DNA from: Phycisphaerales bacterium
GTDB lineage: Bacteria > Planctomycetota > Phycisphaerae > WQYP01
Length of the DNA stretch: 50,758 bases
Direction: 5' to 3'
NCBI GenBank assembly: GCA_027313145.1
Contig: DAHVEJ010000008.1
Span: forward strand, 1-50,758
The notes under the pieces were generated by a model that ran no database searches, had not been told where the DNA came from, and saw only the letters and a program-made list of their open reading frames with translations. Positions 1 through 10,061 of this stretch are shown one piece after another. A program made the position numbers and the translations under genes. Positions within the stretch are counted from its first letter, which is position 1, and every line of letters starts with the position of its first letter.

Positions 1-258
1 AATGGCCTTACGGCCGTAGCGGTCCGCCACGTGCCCCCCGATCAGGGCACCAAGAAATGCCCCGGCCAATGCGGATGTGCCAACCCAACGGTCTTGCGAC
101 GGACCAAGAGGCCATTGTCGCGCCAGCAGCACCAGCACCGCGCCGACAATAATTGTGTCATAGCCGTCGAGAAAAATGCCCAGCCCCGCCGCCCAGGCCA
201 GTCGCCGATGCAAGGGACTCATCGGGGCATCATCCATTTTTTCCAGCAGGCTATTCAC
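1..258 (-). CDS. MFS transporter, N-terminal part (cut by window edge)
   Basis: This is the first ~86 residues of a major facilitator superfamily permease of the inner membrane. The substrate is unknown. A first membrane helix contains FLDGYDTIIVG, the DGYD pattern seen in aromatic-acid and sugar proton symporters. A second helix is followed by the loop 2-3 signature GGHVADRYGRKA, which is MFS motif A. I chose the GTG at 258 because GGAG lies 8 bases upstream (267-270) and the codon sits just past the stop of the preceding gene (262-264). An in-frame ATG at 235-237 is the alternative. It is probably co-transcribed with the phosphoesterase upstream. The remaining helices lie outside the window, so subfamily is open. 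Confidence 0.85.
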   Translation of the reverse strand, partial: MNSLLEKMDDAPMSPLHRRLAWAAGLGIFLDGYDTIIVGAVLVLLARQWPLGPSQDRWVGTSALAGAFLGALIGGHVADRYGRKAI

Positions 259-261
259 CAA

Positions 262-3192
262 TTAATCTCCATGTGCCGGCCCGTCCCCGGCATCGCTGGC
301 AATGTAATGGGTCAGCGGCTGATCCTGCGCTTTGGCCAAGCGCCGCAGGTACACCATCACATGCCGGTAAGACGCGTTGCCTTTTACCGCGATCCATTCC
401 TGGCGCATCTGTTCGGGGCCGGGAACTTTCATCAGTTCTGTGGGCGTAAACATTGGACGGCTGATTTGGGCGGCCGCTGCGCCGTGTACTTTTAGCCAAT
501 GGGGCGAAAGCCAATGCCCCGTTTTGCCAGCCTTACGCCGCAGTTGTTCGCCCTGCCACATTTTTCCGGGATTATATCCCACCGGTACGCGAATCGGTTG
601 CACATCATACGGAGCAAAATTCGGATGGCGTGTCCATATCCCGGAAAGCACCTGGGCGTTGGCGTCCCACTGGGACATAGGGGGTACACCCGTCATGGCT
701 TCAATGGTCCGCATCAGATTAACTTGGGAATAGCGATGGGTTATCAGCATTCCCGGCTTCATCCACGGGCTGACGATCACCGCGAAAGAACGGTGCGCGT
801 CAATATGATCAGCTCCGGATTGCGCATCATCTTCGGTGATAAATATGGCCATGTGCTTCCATTGCGGGGTGCGGCTTAATTCCGCAACAATCTGCCCGGT
901 CGCCTGATCATTATTAGCCACATAATACTGTGGCGTGTAATACCCAGGTGATCGGCCGGCGGTATGATCATCCGGCAGCCAGATATACATGAAGTGCGGT
1001 AGATTGTTTTTATGGGCGGCCATGAATTCATGCACCACATTCGCCCGGTCGGTATCGAGAATAAAACGATTCCATGCCGGGAAATTTTTCCCCAGATGTT
1101 TGGCCATTTCCGGGCTGATTTGTCCGGCTTGGCTGCGGGATACAAATTCACCGAAATCCATAAATGAAACATGGTTTGTCAGCAGATCATTAAAAATAAA
1201 CATGCCGCCGGGATAGGAAATCCACGGATTGGACCAATGCTTAAGCGAGCTTAAATTGATGTAATCGGAATAGGGATCATCTCCGCCGCTAAAGCCGGTG
1301 CCGCTCTGGTAGGCCTGGCCCTCAAGATTTTGTGACCAACCTGGATTGGGAACTATTCCCCGATTGGAATAATACATCGGCCACGTTCGCTGCACATAAT
1401 CAGAGTCCTCCGCAGAGGTCGTCCATTGATGTCCCTGGGCGGTTACTTCGCCATCCATATAAAAATTTACGCACAATCCAAACCGGTCGGCCATGGCGTA
1501 AAGATTCGGCAATTCTGTGCGGTTGTAAAGGTCCAAGTGTGGATCGGCCCAGCGGCCCGCGCGGTGGTAGGCACCAAATTCTTCATCAAAGGTCTTGTTT
1601 TCCCGAAGGATAAAGACCACATAGTGGATATGGCGGTTAAGAAACCGAGTGGCTATTTTATTTTGCGCGGCCAACTTCGCGCGTTGCATCCGGGAAAAGC
1701 CATTATTTGCCAAAGCGGTATGAGTCCAAGCCGTAAGATGGGTGGGCAAATCAGCGAGGGCAATACGCTGGACCGTGCCGGGCATGGAATTGCCGATCCA
1801 TTGATAATGCGGATTCGGTGCTGATCCCAGGCCTTTGGCGGATACCACATACAATGCGTGCTGATAAATACACAAGTTGGTTGGATACCATCCGGTGGGA
1901 ATTAAGCCCTCCAGCTTACCTGTGGCGGCATTAAATACCGCGACATCATCGTTGCCCGCATTCCCCGCGAACACCTTACCGTCCGCCACCGCCAGAGCAT
2001 CGGGAAATGATCCCGGCGGGGCATCATGGTACGGACGGTCGATAGCCATTCCGACAATGGCCAAGTGTGCGGCATTAATCTCGGTAAGAATATCCGCGTT
2101 GGCGCAGGCCACCCAGACGTTAGCGGAATTGCCCACCGCAGCCAGGGCGGTGGGGTGTACTCCGGGCAGTTGATTATTTGGACCGGTAGGGCCGCCGATC
2201 CGGATAAAGCCCAGCGATTGCATGGTTTGGGCATTGAGCACCATGACGCCGTTATCCCCCCAATCACTGACCACCAGCCGTCGGCCATGATCGCAGACTA
2301 CCACTTGAAAAGGCATGGCTCCGGCATTGGCATAAACCGTGTGCCCTGTATGCAGGTTAATGCGGGCCACGCTGTTGCTTAGCAGCCCGGTAGTGAATAG
2401 ATGTATACCGCGCGGTCCCACCGCTACTGAGTCCGGGTAAAAATCCCAGGTGGAATGTTTTTGCGATCCGGTTGATGGAATAATTTCGCCTGATGTGTCG
2501 ACGGCCTTTTTCCCGGTTGAATCAATGTGTTCCCCCTGATACGTATAGGGATATTGTTGGCTTGAAAACGCCTGAAACGCCAACGGATATTTGCGAAGCA
2601 ATTTCAACGTCCCACCGGTGGTCACCTGCAAGGCCAGCACGTTGTTGGAAACTCCGCCGGCGGCATAAATCATACCATGCGGCCCGGCGGCCAGACCCTG
2701 AAAAAGGCTCTGTCGCGAAACACCTGGGAGCTTTTCGCTGCGCCAGGATCGGCCCTTCAGAAATCCGATCTGGGATTGCATGCCAAGATTTTCCGCATCC
2801 ATGAGCGTCAACGTGTGGCGAAATGCGTCTCCCGCCGCCTCGACCACTACGTGGTTTCCCACGCCCACAACCCCAATGGCAAAATTCGGCGTCATGGCCA
2901 TCGTGCCAACGGGGCTGATAATTCGATCCGTGGCGGTTTTATGGATGACTTTGACGGCATTATCCGCTTGAATAGCTAATCCACTGGTGACCAATAGGGC
3001 GCATGCCACAAAAACCGTGATCCATTTTAGGGGTCCGGCAACGCAAGCCTGCCGATAACACGAATAACGATAAAAGTATTTTAAGCGGGCGCAAAAAGCC
3101 GTACCGGCTAAAAGCGGAGAACTGAAAGCGGAAAGCTTTGTTTTCCCGCCCGGTATCCGTAATATTCGTCCGATGCGTGAATTTTGTTTCAT
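262..3192 (-). CDS. Secreted beta-propeller plus phosphoesterase (alkaline-phosphatase-like)
   Basis: About 976 residues, exported. The N-terminal half (about residues 90-490) is a YVTN/YncE-like propeller, with repeated units such as VLNAQTMQSLGFI and VFNAATGKLEGLIPTG. The C-terminal half is a phosphoesterase of the acid phosphatase/phospholipase C group. It has the ENKTFDE metal-site motif at about residues 531-537 and a later FITEDDAQSGADHIDAHR motif. Families of this two-domain design are usually annotated bifunctional YncE/alkaline phosphatase; the true substrate is unknown. Start: the ATG at 3192 has GAAAGG about 10 bases upstream. It leaves an unusually long (~57-residue) basic, Cys-rich stretch before the hydrophobic segment VFVACALLVTSG, so the export signal is atypical. 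The MFS gene follows after 3 bases. Confidence 0.85.
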   Translation of the reverse strand: MKQNSRIGRILRIPGGKTKLSAFSSPLLAGTAFCARLKYFYRYSCYRQACVAGPLKWITVFVACALLVTSGLAIQADNAVKVIHKTATDRIISPVGTMAMTPNFAIGVVGVGNHVVVEAAGDAFRHTLTLMDAENLGMQSQIGFLKGRSWRSEKLPGVSRQSLFQGLAAGPHGMIYAAGGVSNNVLALQVTTGGTLKLLRKYPLAFQAFSSQQYPYTYQGEHIDSTGKKAVDTSGEIIPSTGSQKHSTWDFYPDSVAVGPRGIHLFTTGLLSNSVARINLHTGHTVYANAGAMPFQVVVCDHGRRLVVSDWGDNGVMVLNAQTMQSLGFIRIGGPTGPNNQLPGVHPTALAAVGNSANVWVACANADILTEINAAHLAIVGMAIDRPYHDAPPGSFPDALAVADGKVFAGNAGNDDVAVFNAATGKLEGLIPTGWYPTNLCIYQHALYVVSAKGLGSAPNPHYQWIGNSMPGTVQRIALADLPTHLTAWTHTALANNGFSRMQRAKLAAQNKIATRFLNRHIHYVVFILRENKTFDEEFGAYHRAGRWADPHLDLYNRTELPNLYAMADRFGLCVNFYMDGEVTAQGHQWTTSAEDSDYVQRTWPMYYSNRGIVPNPGWSQNLEGQAYQSGTGFSGGDDPYSDYINLSSLKHWSNPWISYPGGMFIFNDLLTNHVSFMDFGEFVSRSQAGQISPEMAKHLGKNFPAWNRFILDTDRANVVHEFMAAHKNNLPHFMYIWLPDDHTAGRSPGYYTPQYYVANNDQATGQIVAELSRTPQWKHMAIFITEDDAQSGADHIDAHRSFAVIVSPWMKPGMLITHRYSQVNLMRTIEAMTGVPPMSQWDANAQVLSGIWTRHPNFAPYDVQPIRVPVGYNPGKMWQGEQLRRKAGKTGHWLSPHWLKVHGAAAAQISRPMFTPTELMKVPGPEQMRQEWIAVKGNASYRHVMVYLRRLAKAQDQPLTHYIASDAGDGPAHGD

Positions 3193-3606
3193 TACAAAGA
3201 CGCCTTTCAAAAAAGCCTGGCGACATAGCGAAAGCCAGATTTTCCATTGCCGCAAATAATAACACAAAAACCGCCCGGCCAACGGCTGAGGCTACCGCTG
3301 GACGGGCGTGAAGCAAGCTTGCCCTCAAAATTGTTCTTCAGCCTCTCGTTGAATATCGGTAATTGTTCACTGTGGCGCGGAAGTTGCTGTCAGTGCCCGC
3401 CGCCCGGCTGCTTGGCAGGCGTGTCGCGGTGGGTCTTCCCAATCAGCGTATCGGCAAAGCCGTCGGCGCTGCGTGACTGATTACCGTTGATAAAACTCCG
3501 TTAAAAGCCACCTCCCGAAACACCCCTCCGGCGGTCATTTGGGCCGGAGGGGTGGCGGGCGTGGGTGGCGGGAGAACAGTCTCGTACGTTTCTTGCGGGC
3601 GTTATG
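3193..3606. other. Gene-free stretch between two minus-strand genes
   Basis: The short open frames here are not convincing genes. The stretch holds a strong hairpin near 3521-3554, described separately, and the leader of the phosphoesterase gene. I see no clear sigma-70 promoter. Confidence 0.5.
3521..3554 (-). terminator. Hairpin terminator of the PEP-CTERM/dockerin gene
   Basis: CACCCCTCCGGC (3521-3532) and GCCGGAGGGGTG (3543-3554) form a perfect 12-bp stem with a 10-base loop. Outer bases (cctcccg on one side, cgggag on the other) can extend it. It lies 53-86 bases past the stop of the gene ending at 3607. On the minus strand it is followed by TTTC rather than a long T-run, so termination may be imperfect. 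Confidence 0.65.
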
Positions 3607-6600
3607 TCAGACATTCCGACGCTTTCGGCCCAGGGTAAGCAATGCCAAACCGCCCAGTGCCATCACGGCCAGCGTGGTTGGTTCAGGCACGGCGACATAA
3701 TCAACTGTTCCGGTATAGGTGTTGCTATTGGTGTCACCCCAGAGGAAACTCAAATCCTGTTTCCCGTTGACATTAAAGATATTTCCCAGATCAAAGGAAG
3801 GATTCAGTGTGTACGTATTGAAACTGCCTTCCGAAATCTGCGTTGCTTTGGCGTCAAAAAGGAAGAAATTTGAATCCACACTGGTGATGCTGTGCAGATT
3901 GCCTGGAACCAGGCTGCCACTGGCGGTATCAATTTCGTAGCCGTCAATTGGCAGGCCGCCGCTTACATTGGTAACCAGCTTAACATCTCCGGTTACGGTG
4001 TTGACAACAAGTTGTACATCCGATGCCGGCAGCAGCGCTGGTGCGGCCGCTCTGACAACCGGGGCGGCCATCGCCGACACCTGGGTTGCGAGGGAACTTT
4101 GGGAAGCGGTTGCCGCAGAAATCGTTTCGGAGGAGCCAAAGTTCGCCCGGAGCATGCCGAAATCGGTGAAATTGACCGCCCCATTGCCGGTAAAGTCACC
4201 CTGACTCCAAGTTGCGCCTGAAGAGGTCCCGAAATTTGACCGCAGAATGCTGAAGTCGGAGAAATTGACGGTGCCATCGCCGTTCACATCTCCAGGCGTT
4301 CTCTGCATGACCGCGAAGTTGCCGGTTCCATTGTTCACCACTGCCCACACGGTGTCGTTGGCGGTGTTGATGCCGTAGGAACCCAGTGCGTTTTCACCTG
4401 CAGTGGCGGGATTGTACGCCCCGGTATACTCGGTCGGTGTGCCGCCGTTATCGCCGAAGTTAGCGGCTTGATAGATAGAGCCGTTGTACCAGGCCAGCGT
4501 CGGGCTGTTGCTGCCGTTGCCGATGGAACTGGGATTGTAGCTCATCTGAACCACATGCGTGTCATTGCCGGTACCGGTGATATTGGCAACATCACTGACC
4601 ACACTGGTGTTGGCGGTTGGGGCGTTGGCGAAATCCACGGACAGCGTGGTGGCCGCACTGGCGCTTCCACCGAGGAACTGTACATTGGTCTGCTTGCTGC
4701 CGGTTTCATTGGCTCTCTGAATGTTGTAGCCATTGTAGGATTCACCGGCCAGAATCGCCGCTGAATTAGCGGTTTCGGCGTGGCCCACGTTCCCGGTTAC
4801 ACCGGCGGTAACAATGTAATTGTGGGTGCCCAGATCGTTGGCGGTGGCCCCGGCAACAGCGCTGCCGTCCAAGCCGGTGGCATCATTTTCAGCAGTCACA
4901 CCATTGATCTGCACCTGATATTGACCATTGAGCAGTGTGGGCTGCAAAGCGGCACCGGGGGTAAAGTCCGCGGCATTGACACTTTGACCATCGCCGATGT
5001 TGGTGTTGGCGGCCAGGGCGGAATCCAGCTTCCAGGCACTGGCATATTGGGTATTGGCGGCATCAATACCGGTTGGAGCGGTGGTGATGACGGCGGCATC
5101 GCGCAGGCCGATGTCATTGCCGCCCTGATAATTTGCGGTGTGTGGGGCGTTTTGGAGTTGCGCGTAAAATGTCGTGGGGGCCGAACCATTGACACTGTTG
5201 TTGGCGGTGGATTGTGCGTCCTGGAGTTGCGCCTGCTGATAGATGTTACCAATCACATACACCCGGCCTGTGGGATGTTGGGTTGCTCCAGTTGCGGAAT
5301 CCAATTGCGTTAACCCAAAGCCGGCGTAACCGATGTAATACTGAGCATTCACATAACCGCCCCCAACGGTATCGGTTCCGGGAACGTAATAGGTCACGCT
5401 GCGCGTGGCGGTTTCGGTTCCGGAATCGCCGGCGTTGGTGGTGCTGCCAAAAATGGTATTGGCGTTATTCGGATCCGCCGCCATGGTGATATAACTGTTA
5501 TCTCCATACGGTGCGCTGTGCAGCAGTCCCGGTGCGGCCTGAGATCCGGTGGGGGCGGCAATGGCGGTGCTGCCGGCAAGCTCAACGGTCGTCAGGCTAT
5601 TGGGTGTGTAATCCGCCACACTGGAAGCGGAGTTGACGGTGGTCAATGTTACATTCTGGGTAATGGAATTTACCGCAGTGGGACTGCTGGGGATTAGAAT
5701 ATCACCGAAATTAACACCCGCCGAACCACCCGCATTATTAATCAAACGATTGGCCACGACCTGGTCGGCGGAAACGGTGACGGTAAGCGGTGCCTGAGTG
5801 GCGTTGCTGTGATTGACTACCTCTACCGTGGCGGTGGCCGGCCCGGTGACGCTGTTTACACTTCCGGCTTCAATGCTGGAGGCGTCTATGCCGACCGTGA
5901 TGGTCGTATTGGCTCCGGGACCGAGCGGATCAGTACCGGCGGTTCCAACCCCATTGCCTTGCGGATTGTTGGCATTCACATTACCGGATTGACCAATGAC
6001 ACCGTATATGGCGGCATCTTGGCCATTGGCAGAGGTGTTGGTCAATGTCAGGGTACTGGTAGCGGGGGACGAATTGACAATGCGGCTAAAGGTAATGTTG
6101 GAATTTGAAAGTGACAACACCGCATCCGATGCCGGAGCGACCGCGGTTGTCCCGGTGACGGTAAGCTGCGGAGCAAATAAAGGCGGCGTGCCGGACGGAT
6201 CACCCTGACTGCCCTGATAGTCGGCTGCGGTTGTGCTGCTGCCTGGTGTGGCGAGAATTCGAATATCACCAAAATTGTTGATCTGGTTCACCAGATAGGT
6301 GCTTAACGCCGCGGGGATGGAGCTGAAATTGTAATGAAATTGATAACCCGCCGAAGATGTCCCGCCGCTGGTTGCCAGGCCAGGAGTATACGTTTCGGTA
6401 CCTAAAAGAAATAGCTTGCCGGTAGGATTTGCTGACGAATACAAGGATCCAGCGGGAGCCGCGCCCCCATACGCCGCGCCGGAAGCATACGCGGCTGAAC
6501 TCAACGAATTCGTGTTTTCATTGAGATAAAAATTGACGGGGCCTGGCGCGGCAAAATATTCATCTTTATCCGTAAGGTTCAAGCCCAAGCCGGAAATACT

Positions 6601-6879
6601 GGTGATATTGACACCTGAGGCGACGCCCAGGCTGGACGCATTGAAATCCATCACACCGTAGTTGGCGTAATAGCCGCTGCTGGAACCTTCGGCAGTGATG
6701 CGGCTGGTTCCCGAACTTGGCCCGCCCGACCGCACGTTGGTGACGGTGGATGTGCTGCTACTATAGCTGGCGCTTCCGCTGACTGCAGCCGTAACCGGTG
6801 CCGCCGACGAGCCTAGCGCGGCAAATGCCGCCGCCGCCAGAATACCCGATGACATTGTGAATCCATTTAATGCGCGCAT
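3607..6879 (-). CDS. Large PEP-CTERM surface protein with dockerin-like repeats
   Basis: About 1090 residues, secreted and probably anchored. A signal peptide (MRALNGFTMSSGILAAAAFAAL) leads into Ser/Thr/Asn/Gly-rich sequence. A middle region contains ILSLSNSNITF-type choice-of-anchor beta-sandwich sequence. Near the C-terminus are two calcium-binding EF-hand-like repeats of dockerin type: GDVNGDGTVNFSDF followed by GDFTGNGAVNFTDF. The end is a canonical PEP-CTERM sorting signal: VPEPTTL, a hydrophobic helix, then RKRR. Exosortase would process this signal, but no exosortase gene is in the window. The ATG at 6879 was chosen over an upstream one because GGGAGG lies 6 bases before it. The function beyond the cell surface is unknown. 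The hairpin at 3521-3554 probably ends the transcript. Confidence 0.9.
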   Translation of the reverse strand: MRALNGFTMSSGILAAAAFAALGSSAAPVTAAVSGSASYSSSTSTVTNVRSGGPSSGTSRITAEGSSSGYYANYGVMDFNASSLGVASGVNITSISGLGLNLTDKDEYFAAPGPVNFYLNENTNSLSSAAYASGAAYGGAAPAGSLYSSANPTGKLFLLGTETYTPGLATSGGTSSAGYQFHYNFSSIPAALSTYLVNQINNFGDIRILATPGSSTTAADYQGSQGDPSGTPPLFAPQLTVTGTTAVAPASDAVLSLSNSNITFSRIVNSSPATSTLTLTNTSANGQDAAIYGVIGQSGNVNANNPQGNGVGTAGTDPLGPGANTTITVGIDASSIEAGSVNSVTGPATATVEVVNHSNATQAPLTVTVSADQVVANRLINNAGGSAGVNFGDILIPSSPTAVNSITQNVTLTTVNSASSVADYTPNSLTTVELAGSTAIAAPTGSQAAPGLLHSAPYGDNSYITMAADPNNANTIFGSTTNAGDSGTETATRSVTYYVPGTDTVGGGYVNAQYYIGYAGFGLTQLDSATGATQHPTGRVYVIGNIYQQAQLQDAQSTANNSVNGSAPTTFYAQLQNAPHTANYQGGNDIGLRDAAVITTAPTGIDAANTQYASAWKLDSALAANTNIGDGQSVNAADFTPGAALQPTLLNGQYQVQINGVTAENDATGLDGSAVAGATANDLGTHNYIVTAGVTGNVGHAETANSAAILAGESYNGYNIQRANETGSKQTNVQFLGGSASAATTLSVDFANAPTANTSVVSDVANITGTGNDTHVVQMSYNPSSIGNGSNSPTLAWYNGSIYQAANFGDNGGTPTEYTGAYNPATAGENALGSYGINTANDTVWAVVNNGTGNFAVMQRTPGDVNGDGTVNFSDFSILRSNFGTSSGATWSQGDFTGNGAVNFTDFGMLRANFGSSETISAATASQSSLATQVSAMAAPVVRAAAPALLPASDVQLVVNTVTGDVKLVTNVSGGLPIDGYEIDTASGSLVPGNLHSITSVDSNFFLFDAKATQISEGSFNTYTLNPSFDLGNIFNVNGKQDLSFLWGDTNSNTYTGTVDYVAVPEPTTLAVMALGGLALLTLGRKRRNV

Positions 6880-7245
6880 GAAAAACCTCCCAAAAATATG
6901 ATCGCAAATCCGCTCCGGCCACTGACAAATGCCAGTTAAAAGCCAGGGCATGATTCAACGGTGACTTTATCGCGGTCAAATAAAGATTAGAGCAGCGCAA
7001 GGATATGTTTTCGTTAACTCTGATCGGCCGGGTTATCTCGTCGTCAAGGGCGGTACCCGGCGGCGGTTCGGGGCTACCAGAGATTTAACGTGCCTGCAAT
7101 GTTCCATTAACTTTCCAAGGCTACCATACCGCAAGACTGTGGCACTTGGCTGCGGGCGAGGCTTGGCCGAACTTGCGGCTTAGCTCGGGACGCGAATCGT
7201 TGCAGATCGCGCCGAAAAAACGACGTTTGTCGCGGAGATCATGCA
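6880..7245. other. Divergent intergenic region
   Basis: This separates the minus-strand PEP-CTERM gene from the plus-strand small membrane protein, so promoters for both must lie here. I could not pick convincing -35/-10 pairs. GGCCGGGT near 7025-7032 and ACCCGG near 7058-7063 could pair around a GC-rich loop, which suggests a folded leader, but it matches no riboswitch I know. Confidence 0.4.
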
Positions 7246-7725
7246 ATGCCGGATCGACTTCAAGCTTGGTTGCACACGTCAATGGGCCGAACAACGGTGA
7301 CAGCCATTCTGATTATGGCGCTGGTCGGAGTCGCGTGGTCGATGAAGCGCTATTTCGGCCCCAATTCCGCGCAGCGGTATTCCGGTAGTCCCTTGTTTAT
7401 TGATTCAGCTACCGGAAAAACATTTCATTATCAACTTAAAATAGGCGATACCATTCCCGTGTTATCGCCATTTACCCACCGGCACACGGGATATCCGGCA
7501 TCCTTTTCCTACTGGAGTAAAAGTGGGCATATTTTAGAGCACCCGGAGCCGGTACTGCTTAATAGTTGGCTGGGAAAAAAAGCGCCGACTTTTGCGCCGC
7601 TGTCCGGGCGACTTGTGACCGCGAATGAAAAGCCGCCCCGGCCTGGTGCCGCACCGCCTCCAACTAAAGCCCAATATGAAAAATGGCTCCATCAATATCA
7701 AGCGGAATCCAACAGTGGTTCTTAG
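7246..7725 (+). CDS. Small single-span membrane protein, unknown function
   Basis: 159 residues. An N-terminal helix ([15 protein letters not shown], about residues 16-31) anchors a short soluble domain. That domain contains [20 protein letters not shown] and the motif [13 protein letters not shown], and ends in a Pro-rich, charged tail. I do not recognise a named family. The ATG at 7246 has GGAG 8 bases upstream. The next gene, a pilin-like protein, starts 49 bases after its stop on the same strand. The two are likely co-transcribed, so a role at the cell surface or in pseudopilin assembly is plausible but is inference only. Confidence 0.75.
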   Translation: MPDRLQAWLHTSMGRTTVTAILIMALVGVAWSMKRYFGPNSAQRYSGSPLFIDSATGKTFHYQLKIGDTIPVLSPFTHRHTGYPASFSYWSKSGHILEHPEPVLLNSWLGKKAPTFAPLSGRLVTANEKPPRPGAAPPPTKAQYEKWLHQYQAESNSGS

Positions 7726-7774
7726 ACTTATAGATGTGTTTTCGGAATTAACATACATCGCAGGAGATTTGGTA

Positions 7775-8914
7775 ATGAACGTCAAGATTAACTTGGAATC
7801 TGCTATTTGCAATACACTGGCGTGGCGAGAGTATCTGGGGGCGAAGAGTCCCAGAGCCGCTCATCATCGTAATGTTGGAGATCGGGGCTTTACTCTTATA
7901 GAGTTGTTGGTTGTTATTTCCATTATTGCGTTGCTAATCGCGCTGTTGCTGCCTGCTCTGGCGGAAGCCAAACGCGACGCGCAGGCGGTTGTTTGTGCGG
8001 CCAATTTGCATTCAATCGGCGAGGCCATGGAGGAATATGCCGCGCAGTGGCAGGATGCCATTGTCGGCAGCCCCGCAACCAGCGGAAGCTTTTTCTGGTC
8101 CAACATTAACACCGGAGCACATGCACCCTATTCGGAATATGATTATCCGAATCTTTGCGCGGAATATGATTGGATGACGCCGCTTTCCAATGAAATGAAT
8201 CATCGATTCGTATCTCCTGACACGGCTGATCTATTGGCCGCCAATAAATCAGATCGCCTGGCAAGATTTGAATTTCTTCGCGCTGATCCGGCGTTTATCT
8301 GTCCATCCAATAATTTTCTCGCCGTGCCATATTCCAGTTCCTCCATTCAGCCACCGGTAGGACCGATGTTATCGTATTGCGCCGCTGGCTTGTTTTTGCT
8401 TGACCCCATCGCCACCGCCAATTACACCTGCACTTTTCCGTACGTGCAGGTTCCCAACTCCTATTCACCTAACATGAACAACGTGGGCCAACCCTCGCAA
8501 AAGTGCTTTGCGGCCGATGGAGCGGCTTACTCCACCACGGCACAGGCACCTGACGTGGACTTGACCACTACGGAAAATATTGACGGCAGCGCCTTTGCTG
8601 ATGAAGGGGCTTTTACATGGTATTCGGATTCCTGGAACCGCGATTTTGCCCCCGGCAATTCCAGCGGCAGCTTCAAACGTTCCACAGGCGGTGTGGACGC
8701 GCGTGAATATGCCTATCGTCATGGATCAGGTCCGGGTGTTTACAAAATGAACATGCTGTTTTTCGACGGTCATGTCAGCCTGAAAAGTGATCTTGATTCC
8801 GCCAACCCCATTTACTGGTGCCCACCGGGAACGGTCATTCCCAATAGCGAGCCTACCCCCGATGTGGAAAAGAAATACATGGGCGGGGCGTCGTCGTATA
8901 CCGTGCCGCAATAG
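7775..8914 (+). CDS. Pilin-like protein with prepilin leader (type II secretion/DUF1559-like)
   Basis: 379 residues. The class III leader ends in [17 protein letters not shown]; a prepilin peptidase would cut after the Gly and leave a Phe N-terminus. The helix is followed by [20 protein letters not shown], which is typical of planctomycete pseudopilins. The C-terminus has the [10 protein letters not shown] motif, matching the H-x9-DG box of these proteins. The leader before the cleavage site is unusually long (about 38 residues). The ATG at 7775 has AGGAG 8 bases upstream, which favours it over the earlier in-frame codon at 7625 that overlaps the preceding gene. These proteins are abundant in planctomycetes and their function is mostly unknown. 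Confidence 0.9.
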   Translation: MNVKINLESAICNTLAWREYLGAKSPRAAHHRNVGDRGFTLIELLVVISIIALLIALLLPALAEAKRDAQAVVCAANLHSIGEAMEEYAAQWQDAIVGSPATSGSFFWSNINTGAHAPYSEYDYPNLCAEYDWMTPLSNEMNHRFVSPDTADLLAANKSDRLARFEFLRADPAFICPSNNFLAVPYSSSSIQPPVGPMLSYCAAGLFLLDPIATANYTCTFPYVQVPNSYSPNMNNVGQPSQKCFAADGAAYSTTAQAPDVDLTTTENIDGSAFADEGAFTWYSDSWNRDFAPGNSSGSFKRSTGGVDAREYAYRHGSGPGVYKMNMLFFDGHVSLKSDLDSANPIYWCPPGTVIPNSEPTPDVEKKYMGGASSYTVPQ

Positions 8915-9165
8915 TCCTTTAGTAAGAATATTCATATCTCATCTTGTCTGCCCCGAGCGATCCAGCGTCGCTCGGCGGCGTTATTGGCCAATTCCCCGCC
9001 GCGAATCATGTGATCAAGCCCGCGTTGTCTGTGGAATTGAATTACCCAACCCCATCTTGGTGTCCAATCAATAGGTGCGGTCAATGGGGTGGAAAGCATG
9101 GTGATTTCACAACAGATACAAAATACGGTATCTTCCATACGAATATCACACAGGAGATGATTCTG

Positions 9166-9993
9166 ATGATCCTTCGCCATAAAATCCTGCTTCCACTGAT
9201 ATTTCTGGCTGTGGCATGGGTGCCGGCGGTGGCACCTGCGGCGGTAATCCTGGTAGGCAATAAGCATTCGATCAGTGAATACACCGCCACGGGACAGGTT
9301 ATTAACCGCGCCCTTATATCGGGGTTGCATCTTACGTTTGGTCTTGCGGTGTCCGGACGGGATCTATTCGTTGCCAATGAAAACTCCGGGACGATTGGCA
9401 AATACACCCTCTCCGGGCGTGTGATTAATGCCGCACTGATTTCGCACCTGGATGGCCCCGCCGGTATTGCCATCTCAGGAAACGAATTGTTTGTAGCCGA
9501 CTACCGCGCGGATACCATCGGTGAGTACACCACTTCGGGACGTGTGATCAACGCCGCGCTGATTTCCGGATTGTACGGCCCCACGGGCATCGCGGTATCG
9601 GGCAATGATTTATATATCGTAAATTTCAACTCCGGTGCCGTCGGCGAATACACCACTGCGGGCCGTGTGGTCCATGCCGTACTGATTTCCCGCCTGGCTG
9701 GTCCGGATGCCATCGCGGTGTCGGGAAAGGATTTGTTCGTTGTGGCCGGGGGCGCTGGAACGGTGGGCAAATACACCATCTGGGGTCAGGCGGTCAACGC
9801 CGCCCTTATTTCCGGGCTGCACAACCCCTTCGGCCTGGCCTTGTGGAGAAACAGGATTTTTGTCACCAATGAACGCACCCGCGGCACCGTCGGCGAATAT
9901 ACCGCAGCCGGGCGCGTGATCAATGCCGCATTGGCTACGGGACTCAATTATCCCGGCTTCGTCGTCGTGTCCAATCAGCGGCGCGAGAGATGA
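9166..9993 (+). CDS. Secreted six-unit beta-propeller (NHL/YVTN-like)
   Basis: 275 residues with a signal peptide (LLPLIFLAVAWVPAVAPAAV). The mature part is built from about six near-identical units of ~42 residues. Each carries a GEYTTSGRVINAALISGL-like strand followed by GPxGIAVSGNDLFV, so it should fold as a propeller. No catalytic residues stand out, and no PEP-CTERM tail is present, unlike many relatives. The ATG at 9166 lies 9 bases after AGGAG (9152-9156). The ATG at 9157 would touch the ribosome site and is less likely. The high similarity between units suggests recent internal duplication. Probably a binding or surface protein. Confidence 0.85.
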   Translation: MILRHKILLPLIFLAVAWVPAVAPAAVILVGNKHSISEYTATGQVINRALISGLHLTFGLAVSGRDLFVANENSGTIGKYTLSGRVINAALISHLDGPAGIAISGNELFVADYRADTIGEYTTSGRVINAALISGLYGPTGIAVSGNDLYIVNFNSGAVGEYTTAGRVVHAVLISRLAGPDAIAVSGKDLFVVAGGAGTVGKYTIWGQAVNAALISGLHNPFGLALWRNRIFVTNERTRGTVGEYTAAGRVINAALATGLNYPGFVVVSNQRRER

Positions 9994-10061
9994 AAAAGGG
10001 AGGCTGGTTTCCAAATTTTCATTATGGCCATTTCAGAATCCGTTTTTCCCCTATGCGGTTG

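Noticed and set aside
4780-5313. Plus-strand frame of 177 codons, glycine-rich
   Set aside because: It is the complement of the repetitive PEP-CTERM/dockerin gene. Gly/Val-rich composition and absence of a ribosome site mark it as a shadow.
7025-7063. Possible riboswitch-like fold in the divergent region
   Set aside because: The pairing is short and matches no riboswitch consensus I know; kept only as a note.
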